Shown: positions 58,736-64,000 of the stretch, in pieces
Layout: each line of letters begins with the position of its first letter
How positions within the stretch are numbered: position 1 is the stretch's first letter
Source of the DNA: an uncultured Pelagibacteraceae bacterium
Lineage (GTDB): Bacteria; Pseudomonadota; Alphaproteobacteria; Pelagibacterales; Pelagibacteraceae
Reading direction: 5' to 3'
NCBI GenBank assembly: GCA_913045275.1
Contig: CAJWPG010000002.1
Span: 1-64,000 of the forward strand
Length of the DNA: 64,000 nt
Program-made: the position numbers and the translations under genes
Notes under the pieces: model-generated
What the model saw: the letters and a program-made list of their open reading frames with translations, nothing else
What the model was told of the DNA's origin: nothing
Databases searched by the model: none

Positions 58736-60481
58736 ATGTTAAATTCGAGCGAATTAATAGATAAAGTAAAATCATATAATAAATTTCTTAACCCAGAAAC
58801 GTTAACCAAAGCTTATGATTTTGCATTAAAGGCTCATCAAAATCAAAAAAGAATGTCTGGCGACCCTTATCTTATTCATCCTGTAGCTGTAGCCGACATA
58901 CTCACAGATTTAAAATTAGATAGTGCTACAATCGCTACAGGTCTATTACACGATACAATCGAAGATACACACGCAACTTATAAAACTATTAAAAAAGAAT
59001 TTGGCAAAGAAGTTGCTGATTTAGTTGAAGGAGTAACAAAAATTTCAGAATTTGAAAATCAAGCTATTTATAATTCAAAAGCCGAAAATTTTAGAAAATT
59101 AATTCTAGCAACATCAAGAGATATTAGAGTCTTGTTGGTAAAATTGGCCGATAGACTTCATAACATGAGAACTTTAAAATCTATTGAAGAAAAACAAAAG
59201 AGAGAAAGAATAGCAAGAGAAACTATGGAGATTTATTCACCACTAGCGGATAGAATGGGCATGAATAGAATTCGTGATGAATTAGAAGATTTATCTTTTG
59301 AAATATTAAACCCTGATGCCAGAAAATTAATTAAAAATAGATTGGATCAAATTAAAGATAATAATTTAATTAATTATAATTCAGTTTTAAATGAATTTGA
59401 AAATCTTTTAAAAAAAAATAATATTGATTTTGAAATTTTCAGTAGAGAAAAAACGCCTTTTTCTATTTGGCGAAAAATTCAAAAGAAACGTACATCATTA
59501 GAGCAAATTACTGATATTATAGGTTTTAGAATTATATTAAAAAATATTGAGAATTGTTACAAAACTTTAGGTTTTTTTCACAGCAAGTGGAACTGTATAC
59601 CCGGAAAATTTAAAGATTATATTTCTTCACCTAAAATTAATAAATACAAATCGATACACACAGCAATTATAGGACCTAATAAAAGACCTATTGAAATTCA
59701 ACTAAGAACAAAACAAATGCATGAATTTGCCCAAAGAGGTATAGCCTCACATTGGAATTATAAATCTTCTGAAAAGTTTAACTCACTAACTTGGAAAGAA
59801 TATGATTGGTTGGCTGATCTAGTTGAAATTATTGATAAAAATGAAAATCCTGAAGACTATTATGAATACACTAAATTACAAATGTTCCAGGAAAATGTTT
59901 TTTGTTTTACTCCAAAAGGTTCTGTAATTAAACTTCCTAAAGAAGCAACACCAATAGACTTTGCTTATGCTGTTCATACTCAGGTTGGCGATACAGCTAT
60001 AGGATGTGATATAAATGGAAAAGAAAGTGCTTTACAATCAACTTTAATGAATGGAGATGTTGTAAAAATAATAACTTCAAAAAAAGTCTCTCCATCTTTA
60101 CACTGGTTAACTAGCACAAAAACCGGAAAGGCTAGAGCTGCTATTAGAAGATATTGGCAATATAGAGAAAATACAAAGCCTACAAAGATAAAAAAATACA
60201 ATACAACTTTATGGATTTCGCTTCCTGATGAGCCTGGAAAATTAGGTGATGTAACGACAATGATTGGTACAAATAATGTAAATATTTCTAGTGTAGAAAT
60301 GCTTGAAAAAACCAAAAATTCAATAAATTTTAGATTCAATCTGATTATTCATGATTTGAAAAACTTTACAAAATTAATTAGTGAACTAAAACAAAAAGAA
60401 TATAATTTCAAAATTATTAGACATAAAAATAAAAAATATGCTTTCTTTAAAAGACTCTTTGGTGGTTTTAAAAAAAACTAA
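58736..60481 (+). CDS. rsh: bifunctional (p)ppGpp synthetase/hydrolase, Rsh family, shortened
   Basis: The enzyme makes and degrades (p)ppGpp in the stringent response. The hydrolase HD motif is GLLHDTIEDTHATY (about residues 66-79) and KLADRLHNMRTL. The synthetase domain has TPFSIWRKIQKKR and EIQLRTKQMHEFAQRGIASHW (about 325-345). The TGS domain begins VFCFTPKGSVIKLPKEATPIDFAYAVH (about 390-416), and an ACT domain starts at WISLPDEPGKLGDV. The conserved-cysteine/zinc region that normally lies between TGS and ACT is absent, giving 581 rather than 700-750 aa. Both catalytic domains look intact. Confidence 0.94.
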   Translation: MLNSSELIDKVKSYNKFLNPETLTKAYDFALKAHQNQKRMSGDPYLIHPVAVADILTDLKLDSATIATGLLHDTIEDTHATYKTIKKEFGKEVADLVEGVTKISEFENQAIYNSKAENFRKLILATSRDIRVLLVKLADRLHNMRTLKSIEEKQKRERIARETMEIYSPLADRMGMNRIRDELEDLSFEILNPDARKLIKNRLDQIKDNNLINYNSVLNEFENLLKKNNIDFEIFSREKTPFSIWRKIQKKRTSLEQITDIIGFRIILKNIENCYKTLGFFHSKWNCIPGKFKDYISSPKINKYKSIHTAIIGPNKRPIEIQLRTKQMHEFAQRGIASHWNYKSSEKFNSLTWKEYDWLADLVEIIDKNENPEDYYEYTKLQMFQENVFCFTPKGSVIKLPKEATPIDFAYAVHTQVGDTAIGCDINGKESALQSTLMNGDVVKIITSKKVSPSLHWLTSTKTGKARAAIRRYWQYRENTKPTKIKKYNTTLWISLPDEPGKLGDVTTMIGTNNVNISSVEMLEKTKNSINFRFNLIIHDLKNFTKLISELKQKEYNFKIIRHKNKKYAFFKRLFGGFKKN

Positions 60482-61028
60482 AGCCCTACTAGAAGGTCAT
60501 TTCGTTTTATCTTCTGGTCTGCACTCACCTCAATATGTTCAATGTGCAAAATTATTAAGTTTCCCCAATATTTCAAGTAAATTTAATTTGTCATTAAGTA
60601 AAAAAATACAAAAAAATTTTAATAAAATTGATCTAATATTATCTCCGGCAATAGGTGGAATAGTTATAGGTTACGAGATAGGAAGATTATTAAAGATAGA
60701 AACAATTTTTTGCGAAAGAGTAAAGGGAAATTTTAAATTGCGAAGAGGTTTTTCAATTAAAAGAAATTCTAGAGTTCTAATTGTAGAAGACGTAATAACA
60801 ACAGGAAAATCAAGTTTAGAATGTGAAAAATTGATAAAAAAATCTAAAGCCAAACTACTAGGATATGCTTGTTTAATTGATAGATCTTCAAGAATTGCTT
60901 TAAAAATAAAAAATAAAAAAATTATTTCACAAATTAAATTAAATGTACCAACTTTTAATAAAAAAAATATACCAACTGAGTTGAAAAATATACCTATAAC
61001 AAAACCTGGTAGCAGGTTTTTAAAATGA
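60438..61028 (+). CDS. pyrE: orotate phosphoribosyltransferase
   Basis: PyrE attaches phosphoribosyl pyrophosphate to orotate. ALLEGHFVLSSGLHSPQYVQC (about residues 16-36) matches the alphaproteobacterial branch, and the PRPP loop VLIVEDVITTGKSS is at about 113-126. I keep the ATG at 60438 because family members have about 15 residues before LLEGHF. It overlaps rsh by 44 bp in another frame. Length is 196 aa. Confidence 0.95.
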   Translation: MLSLKDSLVVLKKTKALLEGHFVLSSGLHSPQYVQCAKLLSFPNISSKFNLSLSKKIQKNFNKIDLILSPAIGGIVIGYEIGRLLKIETIFCERVKGNFKLRRGFSIKRNSRVLIVEDVITTGKSSLECEKLIKKSKAKLLGYACLIDRSSRIALKIKNKKIISQIKLNVPTFNKKNIPTELKNIPITKPGSRFLK

Positions 61029-61744
61029 CCATTAGATTAGGTGTTAATATAGATCACGTGGCAACAATTAGAAAAGCAAGAGGCGAGAAACATCCAGAAC
61101 CTTATATAACTGCTAAAAAAGCTCTTGAATATGGAGCGGACTCTATAACCATTCATTTAAGAGAAGATAGAAGACATATTAATGACAATGATTTAAAATT
61201 AATCTCATCAATAAAATCTATTCCTCTTAATTTAGAAATGGCTTCAAATTCTGAAATGTTGAAGATAGCAATCAAACACAAGCCTGATTTTGTTTGTATT
61301 GTACCTGAAAAAAGAAATGAAGTTACCACTGAAGGCGGACTGAATTTAAAAAGGTATAAAAATAAATTAAAATCAACAATAAATACTTTAAATAAATATA
61401 AAATTAGAACTAGTTTATTTATTAATCCAACAATTTCTAATGTAATTATTTCAAAATCACTTAATGCTAAATGTATAGAACTTCATACAGGAAAAATTTC
61501 TAACCAAATTAAAAAAAATAAAAAATTTGCCAATCATCTTAAAAAAATCAAAAATTGTGCAAAACTTGCAAAATCTTTAGGTTTAGAAGTTCATGTTGGA
61601 CACGGCATTGATTATAAAACTGCTAAGATTTTATCTAATGTAAAAGAAATAGAAGAGTTTAATATTGGTCATTTTATAATTGGTGAGTCAATTATATTCG
61701 GTCTAAAAAAAACAATTAGTAGATTTAAAAAAATATTAAAATAA
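61025..61744 (+). CDS. pdxJ: pyridoxine 5'-phosphate synthase
   Basis: PdxJ closes the pyridine ring of vitamin B6 from deoxyxylulose phosphate and aminoacetone phosphate. RLGVNIDHVATIRKARGEKHPEP (about residues 4-26), SITIHLREDRRHI and EVHVGHGIDYKT are conserved. Length 239 aa. ATGA overlap with pyrE. Deoxyxylulose-phosphate-dependent B6 synthesis is thus supported in part. Confidence 0.97.
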   Translation: MTIRLGVNIDHVATIRKARGEKHPEPYITAKKALEYGADSITIHLREDRRHINDNDLKLISSIKSIPLNLEMASNSEMLKIAIKHKPDFVCIVPEKRNEVTTEGGLNLKRYKNKLKSTINTLNKYKIRTSLFINPTISNVIISKSLNAKCIELHTGKISNQIKKNKKFANHLKKIKNCAKLAKSLGLEVHVGHGIDYKTAKILSNVKEIEEFNIGHFIIGESIIFGLKKTISRFKKILK

Positions 61745-62136
61745 TGGACATTATAGGTAATGGCGTTGATATTGTAGAAAATAAGAGAATAAAAAATTCA
61801 TTAAAAATTAAAGGCTTTGTCAATAGAGTTTTTACTCAAAATGAAATTTATAAATCAAAAAATTTAAATAATAAGACCAATTATTTTGCAAAAAGATTTG
61901 CAGCCAAAGAAGCTTTTGTAAAGGCCTTAGGCGAAGGATTTAGAAACAATATTAATTTTAAAGATATAGATATAACGAAAGATAAAAAAGGTAGGCCATT
62001 TATAAATATATCTAATAACATTAAAAAATTTCTTAAAAAAAAACTTAAACTGAACAAGTATAAAATATTTCTTTCTTTATCTGATGAAAAAAAACATTCA
62101 ATAGCATATGTAATAATTAATAAAAAAAATGACTAA
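61744..62136 (+). CDS. acpS: holo-[acyl-carrier-protein] synthase
   Basis: AcpS transfers 4'-phosphopantetheine from CoA to acyl carrier protein. IIGNGVDIVENKRI (residues about 3-16) and FAKRFAAKEAFVKALGEGF (about 52-70) are the two family motifs. It is 130 aa and overlaps pdxJ by 1 bp and lepB by 8 bp. Confidence 0.96.
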   Translation: MDIIGNGVDIVENKRIKNSLKIKGFVNRVFTQNEIYKSKNLNNKTNYFAKRFAAKEAFVKALGEGFRNNINFKDIDITKDKKGRPFINISNNIKKFLKKKLKLNKYKIFLSLSDEKKHSIAYVIINKKND

Positions 62137-62857
62137 AAAATTTATAGTAGAAAATATTAAGACACTTTTATATGCTCTAATAATAGCAATTTTTATTCGT
62201 TCAATTCTTATACAGCCTTTTTATATTCCTTCGTCATCAATGGAATCAACTTTACTTGTTGGCGACAGACTGTTTGTTACAAAATTTTCATATGGGTATA
62301 GCAAACATTCATTTCCTTTTAGTCCGGCAATTTTTGATGGAAGAATTTTGTACAAATTACCCAAAAGAGGTGACATTGTTGTATTTAAAACGCCAGCTGA
62401 CAATAGAACAGATTATATAAAAAGATTGATAGGTTTGCCCGGAGATATAATTCAATTTATTGATGGTAATTTATATTTAAATGGAAATCAAATTCTAAAA
62501 ACTATTAAATCAAAAAATGAAATTTTATACTGTGGGAATTCAAAAATTAAAGTTACAACATTTATAGAAAAATTACCTGGTGGAAAAATTTACACAGCCT
62601 CATATAGAAATGATTATAGTTATAAAAACTCTGATAAATTTATTGTTCCTGATGAGCACTTCTTTTTTTTAGGAGATAATAGAGATTGTTCAAAAGATAG
62701 TCGCTTCTTATCTGAAGTAGGTTATGTACATAAAGATAATCTTGTGGGAAAAGCTCAAATATTATTTTTTTCTTCTGATGCAAAAATTGGAAGTATTTTT
62801 AAAATTTGGCAATGGGATAAAATCATGAGATTTAAAAGGTTTTTTAAAAAAATATAA
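62129..62857 (+). CDS. lepB: signal peptidase I
   Basis: LepB removes signal peptides on the periplasmic face of the inner membrane. One N-terminal transmembrane segment (about residues 10-30) precedes the Ser box IPSSSMESTLLVGD (nucleophile Ser37), the Lys box GDIVVFKTPADNRTDYIKRLIGLPGD, and GDNRDCSKDSR (about 187-197). Length 242 aa is normal. It lies 2 bp before rnc. Confidence 0.97.
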   Translation: MTKKFIVENIKTLLYALIIAIFIRSILIQPFYIPSSSMESTLLVGDRLFVTKFSYGYSKHSFPFSPAIFDGRILYKLPKRGDIVVFKTPADNRTDYIKRLIGLPGDIIQFIDGNLYLNGNQILKTIKSKNEILYCGNSKIKVTTFIEKLPGGKIYTASYRNDYSYKNSDKFIVPDEHFFFLGDNRDCSKDSRFLSEVGYVHKDNLVGKAQILFFSSDAKIGSIFKIWQWDKIMRFKRFFKKI

Positions 62858-62859
62858 TA

Positions 62860-63528
62860 ATGGAAAATAAAATTAAAGAACTTCAAAAAATTTTAAATAT
62901 AAAATTTAATGATGCAGATATATTAATCCAGGCAATAACTCATAAAAGTTATAATTCAAAAATAAATTATGAAACTTTAGAATTTTTAGGTGATAGAGTT
63001 TTAGGACTGACAATATCAAATATATTAATATCAATGTATCCTAATGAGAAAGTCGGAATATTAGATAAAAAATTTTCAAATCTTGTAAATAAAAAAACAT
63101 GTTATGAAATAGGAATAAAATTAAAACTTAATGAGTTTGTATTAGTTGGAAATTCTAAAAAGAAAATACTAAAAATTGAAAATAAAATTATTTCTGATAT
63201 TTGTGAATCTATAATTGGAGCAATATATCTTGATAAAGGTCTTAAAATTGCTAATGAATTTATTTTAAAGGTTTGGAAAGATTATTTAAAGATTTCTATT
63301 GAAGCCATAATTGATGCCAAAACTAAATTACAAGAATTCTCTCTAAAAAAATTTAAATCTCTTCCAGAATACAAAGTTGTATCTAATACAGGACCTAGAC
63401 ATAAACCTAACTTCAAAGTCGGTGTAAAAATTAAAAATATAAAATTTACATATTCAAGTGGTACATCTAAAAAAAATGCAGAACAGTCAGCTGCGAGTTT
63501 ACTTTTAAACAAACTAGATCTATCATGA
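62860..63528 (+). CDS. rnc: ribonuclease III
   Basis: RNase III cleaves double-stranded RNA in rRNA and mRNA processing. The catalytic signature TLEFLGDRVLGLTIS is at about residues 37-51, and the C-terminal dsRNA-binding domain has YKVVSNTGPRHKPNFKVGV and KKNAEQSAASLLLNKL. Length is 222 aa. The stop overlaps recO by 4 bp; era, which usually lies between them, is absent. Confidence 0.97.
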   Translation: MENKIKELQKILNIKFNDADILIQAITHKSYNSKINYETLEFLGDRVLGLTISNILISMYPNEKVGILDKKFSNLVNKKTCYEIGIKLKLNEFVLVGNSKKKILKIENKIISDICESIIGAIYLDKGLKIANEFILKVWKDYLKISIEAIIDAKTKLQEFSLKKFKSLPEYKVVSNTGPRHKPNFKVGVKIKNIKFTYSSGTSKKNAEQSAASLLLNKLDLS

Positions 63529-64000
63529 GATGGCAGGATAAAGGATACTTACTAACATTAAATAAATACAATGAAAATTCTGCAATAGCCGAATTTTTTA
63601 CAGAAAATAATGGTAAAGTAAGTGGAGTTATATTTGGTGCCACTTCTAAAAAAATCAAAAATTATCTTTTAATAGGTAATAAATTTCATTTAAATTTTAA
63701 TTTCAAACAAGATGCCAAACTTGGTTACTTTAAAGTTGAGATAGATGAAGCAAACACGCCTATATATTTGGACAACAAAAAAAAATTGTATTGTATAATT
63801 TACACCATGAATATTGTTAAAATTTTAACAGTTGAGAATCAGGAAAATAAAACTATTTATCAATTATTAAGTAATTTTTTTGTACTCCTGGATAATGATA
63901 ATTGGTTAACAAACTTTATACTTTGGGAACTTAATTTTTTTAAAAGTATAGGATATGATATTGATTTTAAAAACTATGTTAAAAATATAATAGTTGATGG
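63525..64000 (+). CDS. recO: DNA repair protein RecO (5' part, cut by window end)
   Basis: RecO loads RecA at SSB-coated gaps. The N-terminal OB fold begins MRWQDKGYLLTLNKYNENSAIAEFFTENNGKV, with the family-typical GVIFGATSKKIKNYLL; a helical region follows. Only the first 158 codons are in the window; the zinc or helical C-terminal part is outside. The ATG overlaps the rnc stop (ATGA). The track does not list it because no stop codon is reached. Confidence 0.88.
   Translation, partial: MRWQDKGYLLTLNKYNENSAIAEFFTENNGKVSGVIFGATSKKIKNYLLIGNKFHLNFNFKQDAKLGYFKVEIDEANTPIYLDNKKKLYCIIYTMNIVKILTVENQENKTIYQLLSNFFVLLDNDNWLTNFILWELNFFKSIGYDIDFKNYVKNIIVD

Overview
The window is a 64 kb stretch of a very AT-rich, tightly packed bacterial chromosome. 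Gene order, short or overlapping intergenic spaces, Lys/Asn/Ile-rich proteins and the near-absence of mobile DNA point to a streamlined alphaproteobacterium of the SAR11 clade (Candidatus Pelagibacter or a close relative). This assignment rests on gene order and composition; no database search was possible.

Layout. (1) 1-347: a non-coding or decayed segment, visibly richer in G+C than the rest. It carries a 20-codon signal-peptide-like ORF that stops where the mature protein should begin. It abuts the 3' end of tRNA-Thr. (2) 348-1200: tRNA-Thr and rlmB on the minus strand. (3) 1253-13923: tRNA-Tyr, tRNA-Gly, tuf, tRNA-Trp, secE, nusG, rplKAJL, rpoBC. (4) 13924-29977: rpsL, rpsG, fusA, then the S10, spc and alpha ribosomal operons fused head to tail (rpsJ to rplO), secY, adk, rpsM, rpsK, rpoA, rplQ. 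Only two spacers in this block look like promoter regions (before rpsL and before rpsM). (5) 30000-36837: rluC-type pseudouridine synthase, lipB, mgtE, panC, galU, ugd and an FkbM-type methyltransferase. (6) 36841-43205, minus strand: ruvX, pyrB, pyrC-like, plsY, topA and a RidA-family gene. (7) 43255-49388: gatCAB, an O-methyltransferase, trhO, a MATE transporter. (8) 49356-54445, minus strand: the four-subunit sarcosine oxidase operon soxBDAG, whose upstream region holds a strong dyad and a divergent tRNA-Ser. (9) 54609-56831: lytic transglycosylase. (10) 56871-64000: dapA, smpB, folK, rsh, pyrE, pdxJ, acpS, lepB, rnc, recO (cut by the window end).

Functionally this is almost all core machinery: translation, transcription, Sec export, pyrimidine and cofactor synthesis, and stringent response. 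The main niche-related function is sarcosine oxidation, which turns methylated glycine into glycine and a one-carbon unit on tetrahydrofolate.

The most interesting signals are omissions and small regulatory structures rather than a new multi-gene system. The pyrB-linked dihydroorotase lacks the His-x-His metal motif. The Rsh protein lacks the conserved-cysteine domain. Several genes expected from conserved neighbourhoods are absent at their usual place (tuf after fusA, rpmD, rpmJ, dprA, rpoZ, era). Structured spacers lie before rpoB, rpsL and soxB. I did not find a clearly new multi-gene system, CRISPR array, prophage or insertion sequence.
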